Under the pieces are notes generated by a model. The model had not been told where the DNA came from. It worked only from the letters and a program-made list of their open reading frames with translations, and searched no databases. A DNA stretch of 64,000 bases, taken from contig NZ_JAFCJI010000001.1 in NCBI RefSeq assembly GCF_018131105.1, forward strand, positions 2,356,001-2,420,000, in the 5' to 3' direction. Shown piece by piece: positions 16,708 through 25,682 of this stretch (position 1 is its first letter; the number at the start of each line of letters is the position of its first letter). The stretch is from Bradyrhizobium manausense (lineage in GTDB: Bacteria > Pseudomonadota > Alphaproteobacteria > Rhizobiales > Xanthobacteraceae). The translations under genes were made by a program, and so were the position numbers.

Positions 16708-18008
16708 GACCGACGCTCCAGCCAGCGCTCGGCAATGCCGATCACATGCTCGCGCAAATCATCTGCAGCGATCTGCTCGATCGCCTCACCGACGAACGCC
16801 TGGATCAGCAGCGCCTGGGCTTGCTTTTCCGGCAGGCCGCGGGCCTTCAGGTAGAACAGCAGGCTGTCGTCCAGCGCGCCGGCGGTGGCACCATGGCCGC
16901 AGGAGACGTCGTCGGCGAAGATCTCGAGCTCAGGCTTGTTGTCGGCCTCGGCTTCGTCCGAGAGCAGCAGCGCGCGCGTCATCATCTTGCCGTCGGTCTT
17001 CTGCGCGTCGGGACGGACGATGATGCGGCCCTGGAACACCGAATGGGCGCGGTCGTCGATCACCGCGCGGAACACTTCGCGGCTGACGCAGTTCGGCACG
17101 GCATGGTCGACCACCAGCGTGGTGTCGCCATGCTCGGTCTTCTGCAACAGGTTCACGCCATTGGCCGAGAGCTCGCTGCCCTCGCCCGCCAAGGTAATGA
17201 AACCCTGCAGGCGGCTGACAGCCGCACCGGTCGTCATGTTGAAGAAGTTGAATTTGACGTTCGCGCCGATGGTGACGAAGTGCGACGACACGTTTACCGC
17301 GTCAGGCGCATCGTCCATCAGGCGGATATGGGCAACATCGGCATCGTCGCCGACCGTGAGGATCACGGCGTCGTTGACCTGGTAGGCCTTGGCCCCGGCC
17401 GCAACGAAGCTCTCGACGATGGTGGCGCGAGCGCCCTTCCCGATCGCCACCTGCGAACGGGTGAAGGCCGACGCCGACGCAGCGGTCGCGATGTGGAGGA
17501 TCTGGATCGGTGCGGATAGCTGCGCGCCGTCGGCGATATCAAGCACAAGGCCGTCTGTTGCCATCGCCGCGTTGAGCGCGATCACGGCGTCGGTGGCCGC
17601 CGTCTTCAGCAGGCCGGCATCCTTCTCCAGCGTCTCATGCAATGTCTTGAAACCCGCCTCGGCGGTGAGCGCCTTGAGGTCGGAGAGATCAGCCGCGAAC
17701 ACGCCGTCGACCAGCACCAGCTTGCGAGCACCCGCGATCGCGTGTGCCTTCACGGCATCTGCCGCGCGCTTCAGCGCGGCCGCATCGGGCGCGGCTGCCA
17801 GCGGCAGCACCTCGCCGACCAGCGCGCGCAGATCGGTGTATTTCCATTCCTCGATCCGGCGGTGCGGCAGGCCGAGACGCTCATAGGTCTCGAACGCCTC
17901 GCGGCGCACTGCGACCACTCCAGGCGAACCCGGCAGCCGGCCCTCAGCGCTGGCGAAGAGATCGCTCACCGCGCGGCCGTTTCCGGTCTTTGCCACAGCA
18001 ACGTTCAT
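16704..18008 (-). CDS. sufD: Fe-S cluster scaffold subunit SufD
   Basis: A 434-residue SufBD-family protein that pairs with SufB on the SufC ATPase to build clusters. It shows the N-terminal RIEEWKYTDLRAL motif and the C-terminal beta-helix region with DDVSCGHGATAGALDDSLLFYLKARGL. The start at 18008 (MNVAVAKTG, with AAGGAA upstream) is chosen over a longer frame from 18269 that would overlap sufC with low-complexity sequence. The 11-bp gap to sufC supports co-transcription. Confidence 0.95.
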   Translation of the reverse strand: MNVAVAKTGNGRAVSDLFASAEGRLPGSPGVVAVRREAFETYERLGLPHRRIEEWKYTDLRALVGEVLPLAAAPDAAALKRAADAVKAHAIAGARKLVLVDGVFAADLSDLKALTAEAGFKTLHETLEKDAGLLKTAATDAVIALNAAMATDGLVLDIADGAQLSAPIQILHIATAASASAFTRSQVAIGKGARATIVESFVAAGAKAYQVNDAVILTVGDDADVAHIRLMDDAPDAVNVSSHFVTIGANVKFNFFNMTTGAAVSRLQGFITLAGEGSELSANGVNLLQKTEHGDTTLVVDHAVPNCVSREVFRAVIDDRAHSVFQGRIIVRPDAQKTDGKMMTRALLLSDEAEADNKPELEIFADDVSCGHGATAGALDDSLLFYLKARGLPEKQAQALLIQAFVGEAIEQIAADDLREHVIGIAERWLERRS

Positions 18009-18019
18009 CGCAAAATTCC

Positions 18020-18772
18020 TTACGCGGCATCCTCGAACTGGGCGTAGCCGGACGCTTCCAGCTCCAGCGCCAGTTCCTTGCCGCCGCTCTTCACGACACG
18101 GCCCTTCGACATGACGTGCACGATGTCGGGCACGATGTAGTTCAGCAGGCGCTGATAATGGGTGATGACGACCATCGCGCGCTTGGGCGAGTGCAGCGCA
18201 TTGACGCCGTCGGCTGCGATGCGCAGCGCGTCGATGTCCAGGCCTGAATCCATCTCGTCGAGGATGCACAGGCTCGGCTCGAACAGCGCCATCTGCAGCA
18301 CCTCGTTGCGCTTCTTCTCGCCGCCGGAGAAGCCGACATTGACGCCGCGCTTGAGCATGTCCTGCGGGATGTTCAGCGACTTCGAGACTTCGCGGACCTT
18401 CTTCAGGAAGTCCGGCGTCGAATATTCGCTCTCGCCGCGGGCCTTGCGCTGCGCGTTCAGCGCGGTGCGCAGGAAGTTCATGGTGGCGACGCCGGGAATC
18501 TCGACCGGATACTGGAACGCCAGGAACACGCCCTTGGCGGCGCGCATGTCCGGCGACATCTCCAGGAGGTCTTCGCCCCTAAACAGGATCTGGCCGTCGG
18601 TGACCTCGTAACCGGGCTTGCCGGCAATGACGTGCGAGAGCGTCGACTTGCCCGAGCCGTTCGGCCCCATGATCGCGTGGATTTCGCCTTCGTTCACGGT
18701 CAGCGTCAGGCCGTGGAGGATCTCACGCTCCTCGACACGAACCTTGAGGTCTTTCACTTCAAGCAAAGCCAT
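18020..18772 (-). CDS. sufC: Fe-S assembly ATPase SufC
   Basis: A 250-residue soluble ABC-type ATPase. It has Walker A GPNGSGKST (36-44), the signature GFSGGEKKRNE and Walker B CILDEMDSGLD, all diagnostic for SufC, which drives conformational changes in the SufBCD scaffold. No membrane segments are present, as expected. It sits between sufB and sufD, 63 bp downstream of sufB. Confidence 0.97.
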   Translation of the reverse strand: MALLEVKDLKVRVEEREILHGLTLTVNEGEIHAIMGPNGSGKSTLSHVIAGKPGYEVTDGQILFRGEDLLEMSPDMRAAKGVFLAFQYPVEIPGVATMNFLRTALNAQRKARGESEYSTPDFLKKVREVSKSLNIPQDMLKRGVNVGFSGGEKKRNEVLQMALFEPSLCILDEMDSGLDIDALRIAADGVNALHSPKRAMVVITHYQRLLNYIVPDIVHVMSKGRVVKSGGKELALELEASGYAQFEDAA

Positions 18773-18835
18773 CTTGGTATCCAGTTTAATTCAGATGATG
18801 CATGGAGCGCCTAAGCGCACCGCTGGGGTCGGCGA

Positions 18836-20332
18836 TCAGCCGACCGACCCTTCAAGCGAGATCGAAATCAGCTTCTGCGCTTCCACCGCAAATTCCATCG
18901 GCAGTTGCTGCAGCACGTCCTTGACGAAGCCGTTGACGACGAGGCCGACAGCCTCTTCCTGGCTAAGGCCGCGCTGGACGCAGTAGAACAGCACGTCCTC
19001 GGAGATCTTCGACGTCGTCGCCTCGTGCTCGAACGTTGCCGAGGAGTTCTTGGCCTCGATGTACGGCACGGTGTGCGCGCCGCATTTGTCGCCGATCAAC
19101 AGGGAATCGCAGGCCGTGAAGTTGCGGGCGCCGGTCGCCTTGCGATGCGCGGTGACGAGGCCGCGATAGGTGTTCTGCGACTTGCCGGCGGCGATGCCCT
19201 TGGAGATGATGCGGCTCGACGTGTTCTTGCCGAGATGGATCATCTTGGTGCCCGAATCGACCTGCTGGAAGCCGTTCGAGATCGCGATCGAGTAGAACTC
19301 GCCGCGGGAGTTATCTCCGCGCAGGATGCAGCTCGGATATTTCCAGGTGATCGCCGACCCCGTCTCGACCTGGGTCCAGGAGATCTTGGAATTATTGCCA
19401 CGGCAGTCGCCACGCTTGGTGACGAAATTGTAGATGCCGCCCTTGCCTTCCGAGTTGCCCGGATACCAATTCTGCACCGTCGAATACTTGATCTCGGCGT
19501 CGTCATGCGCGACGAGCTCGACCACGGCGGCGTGCAGCTGGTTCTCGTCGCGCTGCGGCGCGGTGCAGCCTTCGAGATAGGAGACGTAGGAGCCCTTGTC
19601 GGCGATGATCAGCGTGCGCTCGAACTGGCCGGTGTTGCGCTCGTTGATACGGAAATAGGTCGACAGCTCCATCGGGCAACGCACGCCCGGCGGCACGTAG
19701 ACGAACGAGCCGTCGGAGAACACCGCCGAGTTCAGCGTCGCGTAGAAATTGTCCGAGGTCGGAACCACCGAGCCCAGATATTTCTGCACCAATTCGGGGT
19801 GCTCGCGGATCGCCTCCGAGATCGGCATGAAGATCACGCCGGCCTTCTTCAACTCCGCTTTGAAGGTGGTCGCGACCGAAACCGAATCGAAGACAGCATC
19901 GACCGCGATCTTGCGGCGCGCGGGGTCTTGCTCGCCGGGCTTGGGCTCGACGCCCTCGAGCATGGCAACTTCCCGCAGGGGAATGCCGAGCTTCTCGTAG
20001 GTCTTGAGGATCTCCGGGTCGATCTCGTCGAGCGAGGTCACCGTCTTCTTCGGCTTCGGCGCCGCGTAGTAATAGAGGTCCTGGAAGTCGATCTTGGGAT
20101 AATCGACGCGCGCCCAGGTCGGCTCGGTCATGGTCAGCCAGCGGCGATAGGCCTCAAGCCGCCACTGGAGCATCCAGGCGGGTTCATTCTTCTTCTGCGA
20201 GATGAATTTTACGATCTCTTCCGACAGCCCTTTGGGGGCCTTCTCGGAGTCGATCAGGGTTTCAAACCCATAACGATACTGGTCGACGTCGATGCGCTTG
20301 ACGCGCTCGACCGTCTCCTGGACGGCTGGCAT
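18836..20332 (-). CDS. sufB: Fe-S cluster scaffold subunit SufB
   Basis: A 498-residue core scaffold on which new clusters form. Strong blocks include [63 protein letters not shown] and the C-terminal [27 protein letters not shown]. The start at 20332 ([11 protein letters not shown]) is preferred over the in-frame ATG at 20356 because GGAGG lies 6 nt before it. The 113-bp gap upstream carries a possible iron-responsive box, so sufB may have its own promoter besides read-through from the desulfurase gene. Confidence 0.96.
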   Translation of the reverse strand: MPAVQETVERVKRIDVDQYRYGFETLIDSEKAPKGLSEEIVKFISQKKNEPAWMLQWRLEAYRRWLTMTEPTWARVDYPKIDFQDLYYYAAPKPKKTVTSLDEIDPEILKTYEKLGIPLREVAMLEGVEPKPGEQDPARRKIAVDAVFDSVSVATTFKAELKKAGVIFMPISEAIREHPELVQKYLGSVVPTSDNFYATLNSAVFSDGSFVYVPPGVRCPMELSTYFRINERNTGQFERTLIIADKGSYVSYLEGCTAPQRDENQLHAAVVELVAHDDAEIKYSTVQNWYPGNSEGKGGIYNFVTKRGDCRGNNSKISWTQVETGSAITWKYPSCILRGDNSRGEFYSIAISNGFQQVDSGTKMIHLGKNTSSRIISKGIAAGKSQNTYRGLVTAHRKATGARNFTACDSLLIGDKCGAHTVPYIEAKNSSATFEHEATTSKISEDVLFYCVQRGLSQEEAVGLVVNGFVKDVLQQLPMEFAVEAQKLISISLEGSVG

Positions 20333-20415
20333 TCTATCCTCCGCTCGTGGTTTCAAGGACCACGGTGGATCAAACTCGGACGAGTATTACGATGTTTCTG
20401 TGCGGAAAGCACGGG

Positions 20416-20431
20416 CTTAGAACCGTTCAAG
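20416..20431 (-). promoter_or_regulatory. Possible Irr/ICE-like iron box upstream of sufB
   Basis: On the plus strand CTTAGAACCGTTCAAG resembles the Irr box TTTAGAAnnnTTCTAAA: the first half-site is nearly perfect and the second is degenerate. On the coding strand it overlaps a -35-like TTGAAC. Irr control of suf operons has been predicted in Bradyrhizobiaceae by comparative genomics. The match here is partial, so this is a candidate only. Confidence 0.35.
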
Positions 20432-20445
20432 CCGTGTTTCATCGC

Positions 20446-21585
20446 TTAGGCTCTAAGTAGGGTATTACCGAGCTTTCGCCAAGCCTCTAACGCCCTATTG
20501 ATGTCCTCAGGCTCCGTGGACCAGCCCAGACTGAGACGCACCGCTCCTTGGGCCACGACAGGGTCAAACCCCATCGCCGAGAGCACGTGGGAGGGCTGGA
20601 CCTTGCCTGAGGAACAGGCGGAGCCCGAGGAGACGGCGATACCTTCGAGATCGAATCCGATCACCGCGGTCTCGGCCTTCAGCCCGGGTGCGGTAAACAA
20701 GACGGTATTCGGCAACCTCCTCCCGTTGTCCGAGAAGACGCTCGCTCCCGCAATGGATTTGAGGCCATTTTCCAAGCGATCTCTGAGGCTTGATATCCGT
20801 TCCGCATCCTCCTGAAGAGTCTGAAGCCCGGCCCTCACCGCGGCGCCGAAGCCCGCGATCCCAGCGACATTCTCGGTTCCCGCCCGCCGGCCGAGTTCCT
20901 GTCCGCCACCCCTGAGCACCGGCTCAAGTCCGGCCAGCCCTTCGGCCACGACCAGCGCTCCGACACCCTTGGGGCCGCCGATCTTATGCGCAGAAAAGGT
21001 CGCAAGGTCCGCGCCAACTGTATTCATATTGAATGCAATTTTGCCGAGCGCCTGGATCGCGTCGACATGCAGGAGGCCGCCGGCCTCCTGCACGAGCCCT
21101 GCCGCCTCCGCCACCGGTTGGAGCGCACCGGTCTCGTTGTTGGCCGCCATGATCGAGACCAGCGCCGGCGGTCCATCGGCGAGCAGTTCTCTGAGGTGAT
21201 CGAGATCAACCACGCCGGAGCGCGTGACCCGGACCTGGCGCGCACTCTCTGCCGGGAACCGGCCGCCCGCCAGCACGGAGGCATGCTCGACCGCGGAGAC
21301 CAGAAGCCGCAGCACCGGCTCGCCCGATCGGCCGCGCAGACCGGGCGAAAGCGCCAGCGTATTGGCTTCGGTTCCAGCGGACGTGAAGACCACGTTCCGC
21401 GGCAGCGCGCCTACGGCCGTCGCCAGCACACCACGTGCATCCTCCACCAGCCGCCGCGCCTCCCGTCCCTCGGCATGGACCGAGGACGGGTTGCCGATCA
21501 GTTCGTATGCGGCCAGCATCGCTGCGCGTGCTTCGACGCGCAGCGGTGTGGTCGCATTCCAATCGAGATAGACACGGCTCGGCAT
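20446..21585 (-). CDS. Cysteine desulfurase, group I (IscS/NifS-like)
   Basis: A 379-residue PLP enzyme. It has N-terminal YLDWNATTPL, the PLP lysine Lys201 in FSAHKIGGPKG, and the catalytic Cys324 in SSGSACSSGKVQPSHVL on the long flexible loop of group I enzymes. It is therefore a different type from SufS at 15460, which has the RAGTHC motif. It leads the suf cluster, 113 bp upstream of sufB. The two may supply sulfur under different conditions or to different acceptors such as tRNA thiolation; that division is inference. AAGAGGG precedes the ATG. Confidence 0.92.
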   Translation of the reverse strand: MPSRVYLDWNATTPLRVEARAAMLAAYELIGNPSSVHAEGREARRLVEDARGVLATAVGALPRNVVFTSAGTEANTLALSPGLRGRSGEPVLRLLVSAVEHASVLAGGRFPAESARQVRVTRSGVVDLDHLRELLADGPPALVSIMAANNETGALQPVAEAAGLVQEAGGLLHVDAIQALGKIAFNMNTVGADLATFSAHKIGGPKGVGALVVAEGLAGLEPVLRGGGQELGRRAGTENVAGIAGFGAAVRAGLQTLQEDAERISSLRDRLENGLKSIAGASVFSDNGRRLPNTVLFTAPGLKAETAVIGFDLEGIAVSSGSACSSGKVQPSHVLSAMGFDPVVAQGAVRLSLGWSTEPEDINRALEAWRKLGNTLLRA

Positions 21586-21636
21586 GACGCCCTCTTAGCA
21601 CCTTTTGGCATCGCGCCAATCGGGGGCCACCGCACA

Positions 21637-22845
21637 TCAGGCCGGCTGCTGCCGCGCGATCGCCGGCGCAGAACGCAACTCCATCCGCAGCCCGAACAGC
21701 GGACGCAGCCAGCCAATCCGCCGCACGATCTCGTAGGTCGCCGCACAGGTCAGCGCGGTGCCAGAAATCACGATTGCGGCCTCGCTTGCGGCAGACAGCC
21801 CGGTGCCCTGCAGCGCGTGCCCAATCACGATGATCGCGGTCTGATGCACGATGTAATAGGGAAAGATCGCATCGGTCAGATAGCGGCGCACGGGGCCGTC
21901 GGCGGTCAAATGGCGCCGCGCGAAGCCAAGCACGGCCGCCATCGCGAGCCATTGGTAGCAGCCATAGGCAGAGCCTGCGAACCATCGCAGCATTGGCGAT
22001 CGCGGGAACACGCCCGCATAAATCAGGATGAAGACGATGAAGCAAACGGCTGCGAGCATGAACGCCAGCCATCGCTGTTGCTCAAGGTCACGCCAGATGC
22101 CGCCCTGGCGTGCCAGCAGGAAGCCGATCAAGAACGCGCTCGCGTAGTCGGCGTGGGCGTACCAGTCGCCGAACAGGGCGTGCGTCGCGGGGAAGATCGG
22201 CGACAGAAACAGCCGCCAGGCCGCAAACACCATGCACGGCAGCACTAGAAGCCACGGCCCGGCGAGCACCACCGCGAGCCTCTCGCCGATCCGGTCGGCG
22301 GCCGTCGGCCACAGGACCAGCACGCCAGCCAGGGCCATCGTGTAGACCCAGAGATAGACCACGAACCAGAGATGGTTCCAGGTCGGCTGCGCGATGCAGG
22401 GGTTCGGACAGAATTGCGCGCTGAACGCCAGATAGTGGTGGACGTAATAATCAGCAAAGCCTTGAAGGTAAGAGGCGTGGGAATAGCCAAGGCTCTCGAC
22501 AATCTGGAGATAGGATTGCGGCGGCACGATCACGAGCATGCCGAAGATCAGCGGGATCAGCAGCCGTACCGACCGCGCCCGGGCGAAGGCGGCGAGCGGA
22601 ACCTTGCCCAGCATGAAGCGGCTGGCGACCCCGGAGACCACGAACAGCAGCGACAGCCGCCAGGGATTGAGCACCAGCATCACGGGCTCGAGCCAGGTCA
22701 GCCTGTGCGCACTCTTGATGTGAAATCCCCAGGACACGTAAAGCATGCCGACGTGGTAGAAGATCAGCAGCCCGAAGGCTAAAATCCGCACCCAGTCCAG
22801 ATCGATGCGTCGTTCCGGGTTTGATTCTTGCTGTGGTGTTGACAT
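21637..22845 (-). CDS. Acyltransferase 3 family integral membrane protein (OpgC-like)
   Basis: A 402-residue protein with about ten hydrophobic segments. The first holds RRIDLDWVRILAFGLLIFYH, the N-terminal arginine/histidine pattern of acyltransferase family 3, whose membrane histidine takes part in O-acyl transfer. The body (PWRLSLLFVVSGVASRFML, TWNHLWFVVYL) resembles OpgC/MdoC-type enzymes that acylate or succinylate periplasmic glucans and other envelope polysaccharides. The target is unknown. The AAGGAG before the ATG supports the start. It is divergent, with only 44 bp between, from a membrane-bound LytTR regulator. Confidence 0.85.
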   Translation of the reverse strand: MSTPQQESNPERRIDLDWVRILAFGLLIFYHVGMLYVSWGFHIKSAHRLTWLEPVMLVLNPWRLSLLFVVSGVASRFMLGKVPLAAFARARSVRLLIPLIFGMLVIVPPQSYLQIVESLGYSHASYLQGFADYYVHHYLAFSAQFCPNPCIAQPTWNHLWFVVYLWVYTMALAGVLVLWPTAADRIGERLAVVLAGPWLLVLPCMVFAAWRLFLSPIFPATHALFGDWYAHADYASAFLIGFLLARQGGIWRDLEQQRWLAFMLAAVCFIVFILIYAGVFPRSPMLRWFAGSAYGCYQWLAMAAVLGFARRHLTADGPVRRYLTDAIFPYYIVHQTAIIVIGHALQGTGLSAASEAAIVISGTALTCAATYEIVRRIGWLRPLFGLRMELRSAPAIARQQPA

Positions 22846-22889
22846 GAGTTTCTGCTCCTTGACGTCTCGATATCAGCGGTTTTCGGGCC

Positions 22890-23840
22890 ATGGCTGACGG
22901 CCAAAATGCGCCGGAAACGGAGCCGGTCGAGACGGTTTGGGATCAGAACCGGACGCGAGGGGACGAGGTGTCGTCCTCAGGGACCAGCGGTTGGTCCCGC
23001 GGGATCAGTGGCGACTGGACGATGTTCGCCGCGATCGCCGCCATCGCGATCGTCATCGGCATCGTCAATGCGCTCTCCGGCGCACAGGACGCCGCCTGGC
23101 GCGGCGACAGCTCCGATATCGGCCGGCGACTGTTCTGGGAGATGTCGAGCATCATCGTCATTCTGGTGCTGGTGCCGATCCTGATGCTGTCGGTGCGGCG
23201 CATGCGCCGGACCACGAGCCTCGCGGCGCGGATCGGAATCGGTGCGGCCGCCCTGCTCGGCTTCTCGGTCCTCCACATCACCGGCATGGTGGGGCTGCGG
23301 AAGTTCATGCTCTGGCTCGCGGGCAGCGCCTACGACTTCCATTTCTCGCTGGCGTCGATCCTCTACGAGTTCCGCAAGGATGCGGTGACCGCATCGCTGA
23401 TTGGGGCAACGCTCTGGCTGATCGACAGCCGCCGCGACCTGCGCAAGGCCGCAGCGGAAACCCTCTCCATACCGGCCGCCCAGCAGGAGCAACCGTCCCC
23501 CGATCTGATCTGGCTCCGGGATGGCACCAGTCGAATTCGCGTCACACCGCGCGATATCCTGTGGGTCGCCTCCGCGGGCAACTACATCGAATACAGCCTC
23601 GCCAACGGCACCCAGCACCTGATCCGGGGCACGCTTGCCGCGACCGAAAGCGAGCTCGCCCGCTTCGCCATCGTGCGCGTTCACCGCACCCGGCTTGCCA
23701 ATCTCGCCCGTGTCAGCGGCGTGGACTTCAAGCCGTCAGGCGATTTCGAGCTCACATTCGACAACGGCAGGACGCTTGGCGGCAGCCGCCGCTACCGGCC
23801 CGCCGTTGCCTCGCTCGGAGGCCGTACCGCGCCTGTGTGA
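22890..23840 (+). CDS. Membrane-anchored LytTR-family DNA-binding regulator
   Basis: A 316-residue protein in two parts. Residues about 40-185 hold four hydrophobic helices (MFAAIAAIAIVIGIVNAL, IIVILVLVPILML, IGIGAAALLGFSVLHITG and one near 165). Residues about 210-310 form a LytTR DNA-binding domain (IWLRDGTSRIRVTPRDILWVASAGNYIEYSL and FAIVRVHRTRLANL). No receiver domain is present, so the membrane part is probably the sensor. The short divergent gap to the acyltransferase means regulator sites would overlap both promoters. The start at 22890 has only a weak ribosome-binding site; a later start would cut into the acidic N-terminus without affecting the domains. Confidence 0.85.
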   Translation: MADGQNAPETEPVETVWDQNRTRGDEVSSSGTSGWSRGISGDWTMFAAIAAIAIVIGIVNALSGAQDAAWRGDSSDIGRRLFWEMSSIIVILVLVPILMLSVRRMRRTTSLAARIGIGAAALLGFSVLHITGMVGLRKFMLWLAGSAYDFHFSLASILYEFRKDAVTASLIGATLWLIDSRRDLRKAAAETLSIPAAQQEQPSPDLIWLRDGTSRIRVTPRDILWVASAGNYIEYSLANGTQHLIRGTLAATESELARFAIVRVHRTRLANLARVSGVDFKPSGDFELTFDNGRTLGGSRRYRPAVASLGGRTAPV

Positions 23841-24189
23841 ACCGCCGTTGAGATCGTCCGACCGTCGATAAACGATCGTGATTTCAAATGGTTGTCGCCC
23901 CACGGAGCGCTTACCGTCCCCTGTTCGCTCCCGGCCGTGTCAGGCGTGACGCCGGCATGACCGGCTAAGGTCTTGAGCAGATTGGCGGATGTCGAAGATG
24001 CTTGCTTTCTGCCCCGCTGCCTATGTTAGAACGCGGCCGTCAAATCACCGCGCGCCATCAGCGCATCACCGCGAGACGCACGCCTTCTCATCCTTCCATT
24101 CGCGCTTTCGTCGGCATCGCCGTCGATGAGGCCACAATCGGTTGATTGCCCAGGGTCACCTCTCCAGCCAATCAATCCAGAGATCATCG
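23841..24189. other. 350-bp intergenic region with no recognised element
   Basis: The stretch between the LytTR gene and the hydrolase gene shows no gene, no strong terminator and no repeat I can name. A loose -35/-10-like pair (TTGCTT near 24003 and TATGTT near 24023) has a spacing of only 14 bp, so it is not called a promoter. Confidence 0.5.
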
Positions 24190-24837
24190 ATGCCTGAAGT
24201 TATTTTCACTGGCCCCGCCGGCCGTCTCGAAGGCCGCTATCACCCGGCCAAGCAGAAGAACGCGCCGATCGCGATGATCCTGCACCCGCATCCGCAGTTT
24301 CACGGCACGATGAACCATCAGATCGTGTACCAGTGCTACTACGCCTTTGCGCATCGCGGCTTCTCGGTCTTGCGCTTCAACTTCCGCGGCGTCGGCCGCA
24401 GCCAGGGTTCGTTCGACCACGGCACCGGTGAATTGTCGGATGCGGCCGCAGCCCTCGACTGGGCGCAGACCATCAATCCCGAAGCGCGCGCCTGCTGGGT
24501 TGCCGGCTTCTCCTTCGGCGCCTGGATCGGCATGCAGCTTCTGATGCGCCGCCCCGAGGTCGAAGGTTTTATCTCGATCGCTCCGCCCGCCAATCTCTAC
24601 GATTTCTCGTTCCTCGCGCCCTGCCCGTCCTCGGGCCTGATCGTGCATGGCGAGAAGGACGCCGTGGTGCCGCCGAAGGACGTCAACACGCTGGTCGAGA
24701 AGCTGAAGACGCAGAAGGGCATCGTGATCGACCAGCAGGTCATTCCCGGCGCCAACCACTTCTTCGACGCCAAGCTCGAGCCGCTGATGGAAACCATCAC
24801 GGCCTATCTCGACATGCGCCTCGCCAACGTGCGCTAG
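24190..24837 (+). CDS. Alpha/beta hydrolase (serine hydrolase)
   Basis: A 215-residue cytoplasmic hydrolase. The nucleophile is Ser108 in AGFSFGAWIG, and the triad is completed by Asp157 in HGEKDAVVPP and His190 in PGANHFFDA. The start of the fold, ILHPHPQFHGTMNHQ, with the HPHP oxyanion loop, is typical of a proteobacterial family often annotated as dienelactone hydrolase-like or CocE/NonD-like. The natural ester or acyl substrate is unknown. The ATG at 24190 starts right at the conserved region; an upstream in-frame ATG at 24142 adds nothing recognisable. DUF1697 follows 7 nt downstream. Confidence 0.88.
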   Translation: MPEVIFTGPAGRLEGRYHPAKQKNAPIAMILHPHPQFHGTMNHQIVYQCYYAFAHRGFSVLRFNFRGVGRSQGSFDHGTGELSDAAAALDWAQTINPEARACWVAGFSFGAWIGMQLLMRRPEVEGFISIAPPANLYDFSFLAPCPSSGLIVHGEKDAVVPPKDVNTLVEKLKTQKGIVIDQQVIPGANHFFDAKLEPLMETITAYLDMRLANVR

Positions 24838-24844
24838 CGCTGTC

Positions 24845-25357
24845 ATGGGCGCGTTCGTGGCTTTGCTGCGGGCCGTCAATGTCGGAGGCACCGGCAAGCT
24901 GCCGATGACCGAGCTCAAGGCGATGTGCGAGGAGCTCGGCTTTGCCGCCGTACGCACCTACATCGCCAGCGGCAATGTCGTCTTCACCAGCCGCAAATCG
25001 GAATCCGCGATCAAAGGTACGCTGGAGAAGCGCCTGCACGCCTATGCCGGCGCACCGGTCGGCGTGCTCGTGCGCAGCGCTGCCGAGATGGCGCAAGTGG
25101 CCGCTGACAATCCCTTTCCGAAAGCCGCGCCCAACCGCACCGTCGCAATCTTCCTCGACAAGCCGCCGCCCAAGGACGTATTCGCTGGCGTCCGCGGTCA
25201 GAAGGATGAAGAGATCAAGCTCGGCCGCCGCGAGATCTACGTGCACTATGGCCACGGCATGGGGACCTCAAAACTCGCCATCCCCGCCGCCAAGACAGGC
25301 ACGGCGCGCAACATGAACACGATCGCGACGTTGGCGAAGATGGCCGCGGAACTCTAG
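24845..25357 (+). CDS. DUF1697 family protein
   Basis: A 170-residue protein with the DUF1697 N-terminal signature FVALLRAVNVGGTGKLPMTELK, the middle TYIASGNVVF and the C-terminal GTARNMNTI. The family is widespread in bacteria and has no established function. It begins 7 nt after the alpha/beta hydrolase stop, so the two are a likely transcription unit. Its stop overlaps the stop of the convergent SMR gene in a shared CTAG. Confidence 0.9.
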   Translation: MGAFVALLRAVNVGGTGKLPMTELKAMCEELGFAAVRTYIASGNVVFTSRKSESAIKGTLEKRLHAYAGAPVGVLVRSAAEMAQVAADNPFPKAAPNRTVAIFLDKPPPKDVFAGVRGQKDEEIKLGRREIYVHYGHGMGTSKLAIPAAKTGTARNMNTIATLAKMAAEL

Positions 25358-25677
25358 GCCAGCTTGAGCGCGACGATCCCCGTCAAGACAAGCGCGATGC
25401 CCGCAAGCTTCATCGCGCTCATGGTCTCGCCGAACAGCACGACGCCCATGACGAAGGTGCCGGCGGCACCGATGCCGGTCCACACGGAATAGGCGACGCC
25501 GATCTCGAGCACCTTCAAGGCGCGCCCGAGCAGGAAGACGAAGGCCGCCAGCAACACGAGCGAAGCGATGCTCCAGCCTGCGCGTGTGTAGCCTTCCGCA
25601 TATTTCATCGAGATCGCCCAGCCGACATCGAGGGCGCCGGCAATCACCAGCATGAGCCAGGCCAAAGATTGCGACAT
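25354..25677 (-). CDS. sugE: SMR family exporter, SugE/Gdx-like
   Basis: A 107-residue four-helix small multidrug resistance protein. Features such as GWAISMKYAEGYTR and SVWTGIGAAGTFVMGVVLFGE place it in the SugE/Gdx branch, whose characterised members export guanidinium or quaternary ammonium ions in exchange for protons. The essential membrane glutamate of helix 1 (GLLEVVWA in typical members) is aspartate here (Asp17 in GALDVGWA). A carboxylate is kept but its pKa and coupling may differ. It begins 5 nt after the glutathione S-transferase gene, so they form an operon behind the promoter at 26382-26442. Confidence 0.88.
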   Translation of the reverse strand: MSQSLAWLMLVIAGALDVGWAISMKYAEGYTRAGWSIASLVLLAAFVFLLGRALKVLEIGVAYSVWTGIGAAGTFVMGVVLFGETMSAMKLAGIALVLTGIVALKLA

Positions 25678-25682
25678 GAGGC

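Noticed and set aside
20445..20457. CTTAG-GCT-CTAAG palindrome
   Set aside because: It includes the stop codon and last codons of the group I desulfurase gene, is short, and lies at a position with no clear regulatory meaning.
24003..24028. TTGCTT...TATGTT promoter for the hydrolase gene
   Set aside because: The spacing is about 14 bp, too short for a vegetative promoter.
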